A stretch of 64,000 nucleotides of DNA from Planctomycetota bacterium (GTDB lineage Bacteria > Planctomycetota > Phycisphaerae > WQYP01): contig JAJZDN010000013.1 in assembly GCA_021805985.1 (NCBI GenBank), positions 17,257-81,256 of the forward strand, in the 5' to 3' direction. Below, piece after piece: positions 8,966-18,822 of this stretch. Within the stretch, counting starts at the first letter, position 1. Every line of letters begins with the position of its first letter. Made by a program: the position numbers and the translations under genes. Below the pieces are notes generated by a model that had not been told where the DNA came from, ran no database searches, and was given only the letters and a program-made list of their open reading frames with translations.

Positions 8966-11839
8966 GTGAATAGATTTTCCACTCTTCGTTTCTTGAATAC
9001 CAGTTCCGTGGCTTGCCAACGTGTGGCATTGGGCGCAGCATCACTGATGGCGTTGGCGATTGGGGGATGTGCGATGCATGGCAGCCCTGCGGCGAAATTG
9101 GACGCCACGGCGGCACCAACGCATCTGCAGACGCAGCTACGGCAAAATCCATTGGCCATTAATTCCCTTCATCCCCGCTTGGGTTGGGTGTTGCCATGGA
9201 ACGGCCGCGGAGAGTTCCAAAGCGCTTACGAAGTTCTCGTGGCGTCATCGCCGCAGCTTCTGGAGCAGAACCGGGGCAATATCTGGAATTCCGGCAAGGT
9301 AATGTCAGGGCAATCCATCAACATTCGTTATGGCGGTGCGGCGTTGAAATCTCGTGAACGCTGCTTCTGGAAGGTGCGGGTTTGGAATCAGGCCGGAGAG
9401 GCCAGCCATTGGAGCCAAACCGCTCACTGGCAGGAAGGATTACTGGCAGCCAGTCAATGGCATGGTGCACAGTGGATCGGCTGGAAGCCGGCTCCTAAAA
9501 TGGGGATTAACCATCCCATACCGGCGATTTATCTGCGGGATCAATTCAACGTGTCCAAGCCGGTGAAACGTGCCGTAGCTTATTTCAGTGGTTTGGGTTT
9601 GGGACGCATGTATATTAATGGGAAACGCACCAGTGATACGCAACTTTCACCCGCTTTGAGCTGGTATCCGAAGCGCTGTTATTACGTCGCCCGCAATGTC
9701 ACGAAACTGCTGCGACAGGGAAGCAATGCCTTGGGTGTCATTCTAGGAAATGGCCGGATGTATGGTATGGGCGGCGTCGCCCCGTACACAATCCACATTT
9801 CCCCCCGCATGAAACTCATGCTGCATATCACGTATCAAGATGGCACTACAGCTATTATTACCAGCAACAAGCACTGGGAAATGACTGATAGCGGGCCGAT
9901 TCGCATGAACAATGAATACAATGGCGAAACGTATAAGGTTGCCATGCGTATGCCGGGCTGGAATCAGGTTGGCTTTGCGGGCAAAGGCTGGAAAAATGCC
10001 CGTGTGCTGCGCTCGCCCGGCGGCAGGCTGGTGGCGGAATTTCAACAGCCGATCCGTGTTACCCAGATACTTCATCCCGTTAAAGTATCTGAAATTGCAC
10101 CCGGCAAGTGGATGTTTGATATGGCGCAAAACATGGTGGGCTGGTGCCAAATTCATATCCCCAACGGTCCAGCCGGAGCGAAAGTGATGTTGCGGCACGG
10201 AGAAAGCCTCGTGCGTAATGGCCAGCAAACCGTGGATTTAAATACCGCCGGAAAAGGTCGAATTCATCTTTACGTGGCTAACTTGCGAAGCGCCAAGCAG
10301 ACCGATACGGTCATTCTGAATGGTAAAGGCTCAATCACCTGGCATCCCATATTTACGTATCACGGATTTCGCTTTGTAGAGCTTACCGGCTATCCCGGCA
10401 CTCCGACGTTGGCCACGCTGGAAGGGCAGGAAGTCCATGACGCATTACCGGTCATTGGGGGATTTGCTTGTTCAGATAAATTGGTTAATCAAATTGTTCA
10501 CAATGCTCGTTGGGGCATCCAAAACAACTATCGCTCCATTCCCACCGACTGCCCGCAACGGGATGAACGCCAGGGCTGGATGGGCGATCGCGGCATGGAA
10601 TCACGCAGCGAATCATTTCTATTTAATACCGAACGATTCCATGACAAATGGTTGTGGGATATGCAGGATGCGCAACACTCCAGCGGAGATGTCTCCGATG
10701 TAAATCCGCCATACTGGTCCGTCTATACCAAAGATGTCACGTGGCCCAGTACATTTATTTACCTGCCCGGCACCTTATATTTGCAATATGGACAGATTTC
10801 TCCCATTCGCGATCACTATGCCGCGATGAGCAAGTGGATCAATTATCAGTTGGCCAAGGTACACGGCGGAATCAGTAACCAAGATACCTATGGCGACTGG
10901 TGCTCTCCGCCACGCTCGGCCCACAATATTCACTCCAGAGACCCTAACCGTGCCACTCCCGGGGCGCTGCTGGCTACAGCAACGCTGTACAAAGACCTGC
11001 AACTTATGGCCATGTATGCCAAAGTGCTGCATAAACCCGCGGGGCAAAGGCATTGGCTGGCCGAAGCGCATAAGCTTTATGTGGGCTTTAATAAGCATTT
11101 ATGGAATGCCAAGGGCGGCTACTATGGCAATGGGTCGGATACCGCCTGCGTGTTGCCGCTGGCTGCGGGAATTGTGCCGCAAAGCCGCCGCGCGCGTGTG
11201 ATGAAGCGTCTGCTGTGGCGCATGCACGCACGACAGGATGATCACGTGGGTGTCGGCGTTATCGGCATGCAATGGATATTTAACGTCATGGCCCGCAACG
11301 GTCAGGCCAATCTGGCCTGGAAAATGCTTAATCAGACCACGTATCCCGGCTGGGGATACATGGTTAAACATGGTGCCACAACCATTTGGGAACTCTGGAA
11401 TGGCAACACCGCCAATCCCGCCATGAATTCCCAAGATCATGTCATGTTCATCGGAGACATGCTCACCTGGCTGTTTCAATATGTCGGCGGTATTCAAAGC
11501 GACACCGGCGGCCCCGGCTTTGAGCACATTATGATGAAACCGCACTTTTTGAAGGGCTTAACTTATGTAAATACCTGGCACCGCTCCCCTTATGGAAAAA
11601 TTATCAGCAACTGGAAAATTGCGCCAAATGGTACATTCCGCTGGCACGTGCAGGTACCGGCCAATAGCTTCGCGACCGTGGAAATTCCTACAGCCGCGGC
11701 CACCGCTGTTATGCTTAATGGCCACAAGATCAGCAATAAGCCTTGGATTAAATTCGTGGCGTATGTCAATGGCCGAGCCATTTATATGCTGGAATCAGGG
11801 ATCTATCAGTTCCGATCCCGGTTGGCGAATAAGCCATAG
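8966..11839 (+). CDS. GH78 alpha-L-rhamnosidase, predicted lipoprotein
   Basis: The enzyme releases terminal alpha-L-rhamnose from glycosides or polysaccharides with inversion. The start is GTG 8966 behind GGAG. A hydrophobic stretch at residues 20-33 ends in IGGC, so Cys35 would be lipidated and the enzyme anchored to a membrane. The domain order is typical of the 900+ residue bacterial rhamnosidases: an N-terminal beta-sandwich pair with LHPRLGWVLP and SAYEVLV; the concanavalin-like module (RDQFNVSKPVKRAVAYFSGLG); the (alpha/alpha)6 barrel, where the family signature DCPQRDERQGWMGD (Asp528 onward) supplies catalytic acidic residues; and a C-terminal sandwich. It lies between GH3 and an unclassified hydrolase-like gene (18-base gap), suggesting joint action on a rhamnose-containing glycan. 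Confidence 0.93.
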   Translation: MNRFSTLRFLNTSSVACQRVALGAASLMALAIGGCAMHGSPAAKLDATAAPTHLQTQLRQNPLAINSLHPRLGWVLPWNGRGEFQSAYEVLVASSPQLLEQNRGNIWNSGKVMSGQSINIRYGGAALKSRERCFWKVRVWNQAGEASHWSQTAHWQEGLLAASQWHGAQWIGWKPAPKMGINHPIPAIYLRDQFNVSKPVKRAVAYFSGLGLGRMYINGKRTSDTQLSPALSWYPKRCYYVARNVTKLLRQGSNALGVILGNGRMYGMGGVAPYTIHISPRMKLMLHITYQDGTTAIITSNKHWEMTDSGPIRMNNEYNGETYKVAMRMPGWNQVGFAGKGWKNARVLRSPGGRLVAEFQQPIRVTQILHPVKVSEIAPGKWMFDMAQNMVGWCQIHIPNGPAGAKVMLRHGESLVRNGQQTVDLNTAGKGRIHLYVANLRSAKQTDTVILNGKGSITWHPIFTYHGFRFVELTGYPGTPTLATLEGQEVHDALPVIGGFACSDKLVNQIVHNARWGIQNNYRSIPTDCPQRDERQGWMGDRGMESRSESFLFNTERFHDKWLWDMQDAQHSSGDVSDVNPPYWSVYTKDVTWPSTFIYLPGTLYLQYGQISPIRDHYAAMSKWINYQLAKVHGGISNQDTYGDWCSPPRSAHNIHSRDPNRATPGALLATATLYKDLQLMAMYAKVLHKPAGQRHWLAEAHKLYVGFNKHLWNAKGGYYGNGSDTACVLPLAAGIVPQSRRARVMKRLLWRMHARQDDHVGVGVIGMQWIFNVMARNGQANLAWKMLNQTTYPGWGYMVKHGATTIWELWNGNTANPAMNSQDHVMFIGDMLTWLFQYVGGIQSDTGGPGFEHIMMKPHFLKGLTYVNTWHRSPYGKIISNWKIAPNGTFRWHVQVPANSFATVEIPTAAATAVMLNGHKISNKPWIKFVAYVNGRAIYMLESGIYQFRSRLANKP

Positions 11840-11857
11840 CAGTTGGAGTATGGGATA

Positions 11858-13720
11858 ATGGTTTATGATGCTTCCCCGTGGCGTAAGCTGGAAATAGTTT
11901 TTGTTGGGGTGGTCGTACTCGGTGCGAGCTTTTTGCCGGGCGTGGCGCGTTCGGCTGGCGCACAATCGGGACCGGCCGGGCAGAATATAATGCCGATTGC
12001 CGGGCCGGATACCTGGGGTGCCATTGACGCTTTAGGCCGCGTGCTGCCACACTACCGCACGGTTGGGCCACCGCGTAAAAATAAGTCCGTCGGTATTTTC
12101 TACTTTACGGCATATAATCATCCCGCATCGCGCATCGTCAATGGAAAAAAAGAATATTACCTGTATGACAACAATAAGATTATCGCTCGGCGGCATTATC
12201 GCCCCGACTGGTATCTCATCGGGCCGGTGGGAACAGTCCATTGGTGGGGTGAACCGCTGGCGGGCTATTACCGCAGCAGTGATCCGTGGGTTATTCGACA
12301 GAATGCGGAAATGTTGGCCGACGCTGGCGTCAATACACTGATTTTCGATAACACCAATGGCCCCACGTACCCCAACACGCAGCAAACTATCTTCAAAAAC
12401 TTGGAGCGCCTGCGAAAATTGGGTGATGCGACGCCGGATTTCGCCTGCTTCACCGGTCATGGTGCCTGGAATACCGATTATCAGAACATTTACAAAAAAG
12501 GATTATATAAGAACCTCTGGTTTCAATGGGGTGGTAAGCCACTGTTGCTTTATACAGCCAAGGGCCGCCAGATTCCGGCCAAACTGCGAAAGTTTTTTAC
12601 GATGCGGTATTGCTGGGCCTGGACGGCAGGCAAGAATCGATGGGGATGGGATAATGTAAGTTCCCGAAGACAACTGCAACGGCAATACGCTTGGCATCTT
12701 AGTCCTCAAGTGCCGGAGGAAATGCCGGTGGCCGTCGGTGGATGGGCAGCCACCGCCAATATCGGTCGGAGTTTTCATGACGGCATAGAGCCGCCGCGAG
12801 CTTTGCAGAACCCAGCCGTGGGATTGTGCTTTGCTCAACAGTGGCAACATGCACTGAAAGTGGATCCGGCCTTTGTGTTCATCACCGGCTGGAATGAATG
12901 GACCGCCGGTTGTTTCCCCAGCGGGGGTGCCGGGCCGGGTTCCTGGCCCACGATGATAGGGCACCCGATTAAACCCGGAGCGCCGATTTACGTTGATGAG
13001 TTTGACTCGGAGTATTCGCGGGATGCCCAGCCTATGAAAGGTGGCTTCGAGGATGACTATTACTATCAGATGGTTTTGAATATTCGACGCTACAAAGGCG
13101 TTCACCCTTTGCCGCCAATCAGCAGAACGACAATTTCCATGCATAAATCATGGCACCAATGGGCTTCTGTGGCACCGCTGTTTGTCAATAATATCGGCCT
13201 GGCTGTGCATCGGGATTATCAGGTCTGGGGGAACGGACCAACCTTGCCCGTGGATAAAAATAATACGGGCCGCAATGATCTCGTGGCCGCTAAAGTTTGC
13301 TATGATGCCAAAAACATTTATTTTTGGGTGCAGGCTCGCAAACCCATTACAAGTTGGAAAGCCCCCAACTGGATGCTGCTGTTTATCAACAGCACGGGGA
13401 ACCCCCATAAGGGTTGGCTGGGTTATACTTACGTCATTGATCGCAAGGTGCTCAATGACCACACCACCACCCTGCAGGAAAATATTGGCAGCCGATACCA
13501 ATGGAAGACCGTAGGCCAGGTGCAATACCGTGTGCACGGTGATCAGATGGAAGTAGTTGTACCGCGGAAACTACTTGATCTGGCGGGAAAGTTGCCGCCG
13601 GATATTCATTTCAAGTGGGCGGACAACATCCAGCAGACCGGCAAGTGGAGCGATTTTTACCTCAACGGCGATTGTGCTCCGCCCTTCCGTTACTATTACC
13701 GGGCAAAATTCCGGCAGTAA
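11858..13720 (+). CDS. Secreted glycoside-hydrolase-like protein with CBM9-like C-terminus, family unclear
   Basis: The gene starts at ATG 11858, nine bases after GGAG, only 18 bases after the rhamnosidase stop, so it is probably cotranscribed. The 620-residue product has a signal peptide (residues 1-36). Its catalytic-looking half (about 60-420) reads like a TIM barrel, with VGIFYFTAYNHP, HWWGEPLAGYY, NAEMLADAGVNTLIFDNTNG and TGWNEWTAG. These resemble GH71/GH99-type alpha-glycan hydrolases and uncharacterised planctomycete and Bacteroidetes proteins. The Glu pair around GWNEW is a candidate acid/base site. Residues about 450-620 (VAAKVCYDAKNIYFWVQAR, then GYTYVIDRK) look like a CBM9-type sugar-binding domain. 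The substrate is unknown; context points to a polysaccharide that also contains rhamnose and beta-glucose or xylose. Confidence 0.7.
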   Translation: MVYDASPWRKLEIVFVGVVVLGASFLPGVARSAGAQSGPAGQNIMPIAGPDTWGAIDALGRVLPHYRTVGPPRKNKSVGIFYFTAYNHPASRIVNGKKEYYLYDNNKIIARRHYRPDWYLIGPVGTVHWWGEPLAGYYRSSDPWVIRQNAEMLADAGVNTLIFDNTNGPTYPNTQQTIFKNLERLRKLGDATPDFACFTGHGAWNTDYQNIYKKGLYKNLWFQWGGKPLLLYTAKGRQIPAKLRKFFTMRYCWAWTAGKNRWGWDNVSSRRQLQRQYAWHLSPQVPEEMPVAVGGWAATANIGRSFHDGIEPPRALQNPAVGLCFAQQWQHALKVDPAFVFITGWNEWTAGCFPSGGAGPGSWPTMIGHPIKPGAPIYVDEFDSEYSRDAQPMKGGFEDDYYYQMVLNIRRYKGVHPLPPISRTTISMHKSWHQWASVAPLFVNNIGLAVHRDYQVWGNGPTLPVDKNNTGRNDLVAAKVCYDAKNIYFWVQARKPITSWKAPNWMLLFINSTGNPHKGWLGYTYVIDRKVLNDHTTTLQENIGSRYQWKTVGQVQYRVHGDQMEVVVPRKLLDLAGKLPPDIHFKWADNIQQTGKWSDFYLNGDCAPPFRYYYRAKFRQ

Positions 13721-13846
13721 GCTCGTTTCCCTGATACTTTCCTTAAAAGCGCTCCGTGGGGACAGCCTTCTCGCAGATAGAGACTCACTCTTGGTGAGGA
13801 AGCGCCTGGTTGCATCCCGATGACGAGCAGTAGCTCGGTCGCGAAA

Positions 13847-13874
13847 GTTTTCCCGGTATGGTTTCCCCGGTATG
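13847..13874. repeat. Near-perfect 14-base tandem duplication at a gene start
   Basis: The units gttttcccggtatg (13847-13860) and gtttccccggtatg (13861-13874) differ at one base. They provide two in-frame candidate ATG codons for the downstream gene (13858 and 13876). Confidence 0.75.
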
Positions 13875-16035
13875 GATGAAATTTCGAGCTATTGGGGTTA
13901 GATTGTGTGTCATGGCCGCAGATTTACAACCGTCAATCAATCCACCGGAAAAAAATGATCCGGAAGCCGGATCGCAGAATGCGACTTTTCTCTTTCATGG
14001 CGGGCAGGGCGGGGCGTGGAGGACATTTGTCGCGCGTGTGATTTATCCGGCATTGGGAATGTTTGTTTTATGTCTGGTGGTTTACTATCCATTACATGCC
14101 GCCGGGTTTATCTGGGATGATGGTTACTGGATTTTGAGTAATCCCACCATGCATCATTGGCGGGATATACCGGTGATCTGGTTTAATCCGATGGCCTTCA
14201 TGCAATATTACCCGTTATCGGTAACGGCCTATTTTCTGCAATATCAACTGTGGGGCGCTAATCCTCTGGGATATCACGTCGTGAGCGTGATCCTCCAGGT
14301 CATTTGCGCGCTGTTTTTATGGCGAATTCTGCTGCAACTGCGTCTGCGCGCGGCGTGGCTGGCGGCGGCGATTTTTGCGATCAATCCGTTGGTTGTTGAA
14401 TCTGTCGCGTGGGTGGTGGAGCAGAAAAACCTTATTTCCGGAATATGCGTGCTGGCAACTGTGTGGGCTTGGATACGCTTTGCCTCACTGGATAGACCGG
14501 ATGATGTAGTAGAATATGCCGAACCGGTGTATCACTGGAAATTTTACGCTCTGGCAGCAGTATTTTATTTTCTGGCGGTCTGTGCAAAAACGTTTGTCTG
14601 CGCGTTGCCGGCGGCGATCCTGGTGCTGACATGGTGGAAGCTCGGTCGCGTCACGCGAAAGCATCTTTTGGCCAGCGTGCCATTCTTTATCATTACCGCC
14701 GGTGCGGGGTGGATGGCGGCTTGGCGGGAGCGGTACGGGGCCGGGGCGCACGGCAAGGCTTATCATTTTTCGGTATTCCAACATCTGGTCATTGCGGGCA
14801 AAGATATCTGGTTTTATGCCGGAAAACTGTTCTGGCCCCACCCAATCTTGATGGTCTATCCGCGCTGGCATGTGCATGGTTTTACCACATTGGATATTTT
14901 ATACCCCATCGCTGCGGCCCTGGTCGCAGTGGTCTGTTTTGCTGCACAAAAGCGCTGTGAGCGCGGATTGTTCGCAGCGATTGCCATTTATGGCATTATG
15001 ATTTCGCCGTCTCTGGGATTTGTTACTTTTGCCGGCATGACCATCACGTTTGTGGCTGATCATTATTTTTATCTGGGTTGTATAAGCTTAATTGTGCTGG
15101 TGACACAGGTGGGGGCGATCACTTTAGAACGTCTGCAGTCGGTTGGGAAAGCAATTGAGCCGGGCATCACACAGCCGCCGGCATCGCGGGCCGCAGTCGC
15201 CGGTTATAAAAACACATTGGCCGTGGGAGTCGCCTCGGTCGTGTTGCTGGCGCTGGGTGCGGTGAGTTATTCCCAATGTCTATTTTATATCCCACCCATT
15301 GAAATATGGGTGCATGAACTGAAATATGACAAACAATGCTTTAAAGCGCATGAAACGTTGGCCATGCATGACAAAGCCCACGGGCACTTCAACCAGGAAG
15401 TTGCCAACTGTCGCGCCGCCCTGAAGTTGACCAAGGGCAAAGATCCATTAGCGAATTATTTAATGGGGTCGTTCTATCTGGAGAAACGGCACGACATTAA
15501 GTCGGCCATGTCCTATCTGCGGGCGTCACTTAAAGTGGATTCTTATCAGGCCAAAGCAATTGTCAAATTAGCTTATTGCTATGAGCAGCAGGGAAACTGG
15601 GCCATGGCAGTCACTGATCTGCAGCGAGGGATAAATTTGATGCCCAGGTCCAGCAGGCTGTATCTGGCGTACGGCGTGGCGCAAAGCCATTTGGGCAATA
15701 ACGCCCTTGCCAACAAGGCATATCGTGACGCCATTACCTGCAATCCGCACAATGCCGACGCGCGCTATAATTTGGCGGTGCTGTTAGATAAGTCGGGACA
15801 TTGGCGTCAGGCCATCGCGCTCTATCGGCAGGCGTTGGAGCTTAATCCACAACTGGCACCGGCGCATTATTTTTATGGGCTGGATTTATTAAACCATGGC
15901 CACCCGAATCAGGCTGCCAAGCAGTTTCGCACGGTTATTGCGTTAAGCCCGAATCATAAATCGGCGTATAAATTTTTAGCACAGGCGTTGAAGGCCGCGG
16001 GCCATCCGCAGCGTCGTGAGGGTGGGGGGCGCTGA
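13858..16035 (+). CDS. Polytopic membrane protein with C-terminal TPR repeats (PMT/TMTC-like)
   Basis: The N-terminal 480 residues hold roughly ten membrane helices. The loop FIWDDGYWILSNP, the segment PLSVTAYFLQYQLWG and the stretch NPLVVESVAWVVEQKN are typical of bacterial relatives of the dolichyl-phosphate-mannose mannosyltransferase and TMTC families. Residues about 510-715 form about five tetratricopeptide repeats (for example NADARYNLAVLLDKSGHWRQAIALYRQALELNP). Such proteins are common in planctomycetes; lipid-linked glycosyltransfer is suggested by the family but not proved. The start is uncertain: ATG 13858, 13876 and 13912 are all possible, and none has a Shine-Dalgarno. It lies 137 bases after the glycan-degradation genes and may be the last gene of that block. 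Confidence 0.72.
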   Translation: MVSPVWMKFRAIGVRLCVMAADLQPSINPPEKNDPEAGSQNATFLFHGGQGGAWRTFVARVIYPALGMFVLCLVVYYPLHAAGFIWDDGYWILSNPTMHHWRDIPVIWFNPMAFMQYYPLSVTAYFLQYQLWGANPLGYHVVSVILQVICALFLWRILLQLRLRAAWLAAAIFAINPLVVESVAWVVEQKNLISGICVLATVWAWIRFASLDRPDDVVEYAEPVYHWKFYALAAVFYFLAVCAKTFVCALPAAILVLTWWKLGRVTRKHLLASVPFFIITAGAGWMAAWRERYGAGAHGKAYHFSVFQHLVIAGKDIWFYAGKLFWPHPILMVYPRWHVHGFTTLDILYPIAAALVAVVCFAAQKRCERGLFAAIAIYGIMISPSLGFVTFAGMTITFVADHYFYLGCISLIVLVTQVGAITLERLQSVGKAIEPGITQPPASRAAVAGYKNTLAVGVASVVLLALGAVSYSQCLFYIPPIEIWVHELKYDKQCFKAHETLAMHDKAHGHFNQEVANCRAALKLTKGKDPLANYLMGSFYLEKRHDIKSAMSYLRASLKVDSYQAKAIVKLAYCYEQQGNWAMAVTDLQRGINLMPRSSRLYLAYGVAQSHLGNNALANKAYRDAITCNPHNADARYNLAVLLDKSGHWRQAIALYRQALELNPQLAPAHYFYGLDLLNHGHPNQAAKQFRTVIALSPNHKSAYKFLAQALKAAGHPQRREGGGR

Positions 16036-16188
16036 AATGGCACGGTATGGGGAAAGCCCGGCCACCTCATATCTGGATTGCTTAGACCGGCTTCCAATGT
16101 GCGTTATTGGATTTTCTAAATTCCTAAAAGCCGCATAGAATGGCTTGCAGGATTACGCTTTTATCGGCGAAAGGAACGTTACAGCTCT

Positions 16189-17814
16189 ATGCCCACTCGC
16201 TTATACAACACGTTGCATCATCGGTTTGAAGATTTTATCCCGTTGCATCCAGGCCCCGACTCGGCAGATCCCATTTCCGGCAGTCAGATCGGCATTTATA
16301 GTTGCGGCCCCACGGTGTACGACTATGCGCATATCGGCAATTTTCGAGCCTTTTTATTTTCCGATGTGCTGCGGCGCTATCTTGAATTGCGCGGCGCACG
16401 GGTAATCCACGTAATGAATATGACTGATGTCGGTCACATGACCGACGATCAACTCGCCGACGGTGCGGGCCGTGATAAGCTGGAAGTCGCAGTAGAGAAA
16501 ATGAAGGAGAATAAAAAAGCGGGTAAAGCCTTGATTGAAAACCCCAATGATCCATTTGCCGTGGCAGATTATTTCGCGGGCGCTTTTCTGCACGACGCCC
16601 GCCTTCTGGGATTGGGCGTAGTGGCAGATTATGACGCGGCCACAACTCAAGAATCAAAAGAGAAAATTATTCCGCGGCCCACGCGGCATATTCCAGAATT
16701 TATTGCCATGATCCAATTGTTAATCAACCGGGGACACGCCTATGTCGGTGCCGACGGCGTAGTTTATTATGATATTCACAGCTTCCCGGCATACGGTGAA
16801 CTTTCCGGTAATTCTCTGGAACAGTTGTCACACGGAGCCGGTGGCAGAACCAATGAGCAGGCAGCCAAGAAGCACCCCGCAGATTTTTTCCTTTGGAAGC
16901 CCGATACGCATCACATCATGCGGTGGCCTAGCCCCTGGGGTGACGGGTATCCTGGCTGGCATATTGAGTGCAGCGTGATGTCTATGCGTGCGCTGGGGCC
17001 GTCGTTTGATCTTCACACCGGCGGAGAAGACAACATTCATCCGCACCATGAATGCGAAATTGCACAATCGGAAGGGGCTACCGGCAAGCCATTTGTAAAA
17101 TACTGGATGCATACACGTCATTTAATGGTGAATGGCGAAAAAATGTCCAAGTCCAAGGGAAATTTCTTTACCATTCGTGATCTCATGGCCAAGGGCTTCG
17201 ACCCCGTGGTGATCCGGTGGGGGCTTATCAGCACACGCTACAGAGAGCCATTAAATTTTACGATTCAAAGTCTTTATGAGGCCGCAGCGGCAATTACAAC
17301 TCTGCGGGACTTTGCGGAAAAATTGACGGCTGCAGTAGCCGCAGTGGATGAAGCCGCCGGCGACGGAGATTTTTCCGCGCCAGGTGCCCCCGCCGATGCG
17401 GCGCATGATCCGGCCTTGGAACCAGCGGATCGGCAAATGCTGGCGGAATTCAATTCCGCGATGGACGATGATCTGAACGTTTCGGGCGCGTTGGCTGCCT
17501 TGTTCACGTGGACCAATGGTTTACATAAACAAAAAAAAATCGCCTACCCGCAGGCTCGATCAGCATTGCAGAGTCTAAAAAAGGTGGATCATGTGCTGGG
17601 GGTTATTTTTGCCAAGTTGCAGGACTTGTCCCAGGACACGAAACAGCAAGTTGAACAACTCATGCAGAAACGCGTCGAGGCTCGGCAGCAAAAAGATTTC
17701 AGCGCCGCCGATCTGCTGAGGAAACAACTCGTGGCCCTGGGCGTAGAAGTTAAAGATACGCCCACGGCCTCAACATGGCGGCCACGCCTCGCCCCGGAAA
17801 AGCTTGCTCAATGA
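16189..17814 (+). CDS. cysS: Cysteinyl-tRNA synthetase
   Basis: This class I aminoacyl-tRNA synthetase charges tRNA-Cys. The zinc-site CGPTVYDYAHIGNFRAF contains the HIGH-type motif near residues 38-55. The ERGG-equivalent zinc region is GWHIECSVMS and GGEDNIHPHHECEIAQSE. KMSKSKGN lies near residue 318. The C-terminal helical DALR domain and anticodon-binding part follow. An Ala/Asp-rich insert around residues 380-425 (AVAAVDEAAGDGDFSAPG) enlarges it to 541 residues against the usual 460-500. Start ATG 16189 has AAGGAA upstream at long spacing. It is a single gene, followed by a strong bidirectional terminator. Confidence 0.96.
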   Translation: MPTRLYNTLHHRFEDFIPLHPGPDSADPISGSQIGIYSCGPTVYDYAHIGNFRAFLFSDVLRRYLELRGARVIHVMNMTDVGHMTDDQLADGAGRDKLEVAVEKMKENKKAGKALIENPNDPFAVADYFAGAFLHDARLLGLGVVADYDAATTQESKEKIIPRPTRHIPEFIAMIQLLINRGHAYVGADGVVYYDIHSFPAYGELSGNSLEQLSHGAGGRTNEQAAKKHPADFFLWKPDTHHIMRWPSPWGDGYPGWHIECSVMSMRALGPSFDLHTGGEDNIHPHHECEIAQSEGATGKPFVKYWMHTRHLMVNGEKMSKSKGNFFTIRDLMAKGFDPVVIRWGLISTRYREPLNFTIQSLYEAAAAITTLRDFAEKLTAAVAAVDEAAGDGDFSAPGAPADAAHDPALEPADRQMLAEFNSAMDDDLNVSGALAALFTWTNGLHKQKKIAYPQARSALQSLKKVDHVLGVIFAKLQDLSQDTKQQVEQLMQKRVEARQQKDFSAADLLRKQLVALGVEVKDTPTASTWRPRLAPEKLAQ

Positions 17815-17941
17815 GTTTCTGAAAGTGTTAACTCCCTGAAGAACATCCATAAAGTTCGTGATGGGCATCACGCAGGAGGTCCCAACCAGTTATCTGGAAA
17901 TCTCCTGGAGTCTATTTATCTAAAGTTATACCCCGGACGAA

Positions 17942-17974
17942 AAAAAGACCGCCCATTTATTGGGCGGTCTTTTT
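17942..17974. terminator. Bidirectional intrinsic terminator
   Basis: A perfect hairpin pairs aaaaagaccgccca (17942-17955) with tgggcggtcttttt (17961-17974) around a 5-base loop. It has T runs on both strands and lies between the convergent cysS (+) and PEP-CTERM (-) genes. Confidence 0.93.
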
Positions 17975-18006
17975 AATTTTAGTAACTTCGATTCGGTCAG
18001 GGTGAT

Positions 18007-18822
18007 TTAAGCCTTATTGCCGCGGCGGCGAGCGCCGACAAGCAGGGCTAATCCACCAAGCGCAAAAAGAGCCAAGGTAGCCGGTTCCGGCGTAGGAACA
18101 CTGCTTGTGCCTAGGACGAGCTGCGCCCCGTCGAGGTACGCCATGGAATTGGCAGTCGTCCCGATGAACACGCCTTGAATAGCCGCCTGACCCGTGTTAC
18201 CAATTTCTCCAGTGTTACCCGAGAACACAACGTAATTGTCTCCCGAGATGAACGAACTGTCATCGCTCGGCGACGCGTTCGTTGCTGTTAAGGATGTGGT
18301 ACCGATCTGAAATGTGGTAGAGGCATTGTTGCCAGCGCTGCCGTTAATACTGTAGAGGTAAAGCATATAGGGCGTATTGGCCGGCAGGTTTAAAAATCCA
18401 AATTCACCTGCAGTCGATGAGGGATTTCCAGCCGTCGCCCAATCGTTCAGCAGCGCTCCAACATTGGAGGATGCGGTCTGCGTGCCGCTGCCCGATCCGT
18501 TGAGGTTCCCCAGAGTCATGGCAATCGAATGACCGTTGGCTGTGACGGTGCCTGACGGGCTACCTTGAGAATTCTGGATTCCGACGGCCGTTATTGCCCC
18601 CGTGCTTTTGCTAAGGTCCACCGGATTCCAATAGGTGCCGGAATCTGCGGTGTAAGCGCCAATACCATCATAAGTGGTGGTGCCGACGGCATTGGAGATC
18701 GAACTGCTCGTGCCGTTAAGATCAAAATTAAATACGTCAATCGTCTGCGCCTGCACAGATGATCCAACCCCATTGGCTGCAACGATAACTGCTGCGATTC
18801 CGAACAGTGCTGACTTTCTCAT
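18007..18822 (-). CDS. PEP-CTERM sorting-domain surface protein
   Basis: The 271-residue exported protein has a signal peptide (MRKSALFGIAAVIVAANGVG, ending AQA) and a Ser/Thr/Gly/Asn-rich beta-type body. The C-terminal sorting tag reads VPTPEPATLALFALGGLALLV followed by a basic end. By family knowledge the PEP motif is cleaved by an exosortase and the protein is released or attached as part of an extracellular matrix; no exosortase is in this window. ATG 18822 is chosen because GGAG lies 7 bases upstream. The body (FDLNGTSSSISNAVGTT) gives no enzyme motif. A consensus promoter lies about 190 bases upstream, and the terminator at 17942 closes the unit. Confidence 0.9.
   Translation of the reverse strand: MRKSALFGIAAVIVAANGVGSSVQAQTIDVFNFDLNGTSSSISNAVGTTTYDGIGAYTADSGTYWNPVDLSKSTGAITAVGIQNSQGSPSGTVTANGHSIAMTLGNLNGSGSGTQTASSNVGALLNDWATAGNPSSTAGEFGFLNLPANTPYMLYLYSINGSAGNNASTTFQIGTTSLTATNASPSDDSSFISGDNYVVFSGNTGEIGNTGQAAIQGVFIGTTANSMAYLDGAQLVLGTSSVPTPEPATLALFALGGLALLVGARRRGNKA

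Noticed and set aside
12503..13144. 213-codon antisense frame inside the secreted hydrolase-like gene
   Set aside because: A shadow of the plus-strand gene; no domain or start signal.
17857..17872. Palindrome cgtgatg/catcacg after cysS
   Set aside because: The loop would be only 2-4 bases and there is no T run; the real terminator is at 17942-17974.
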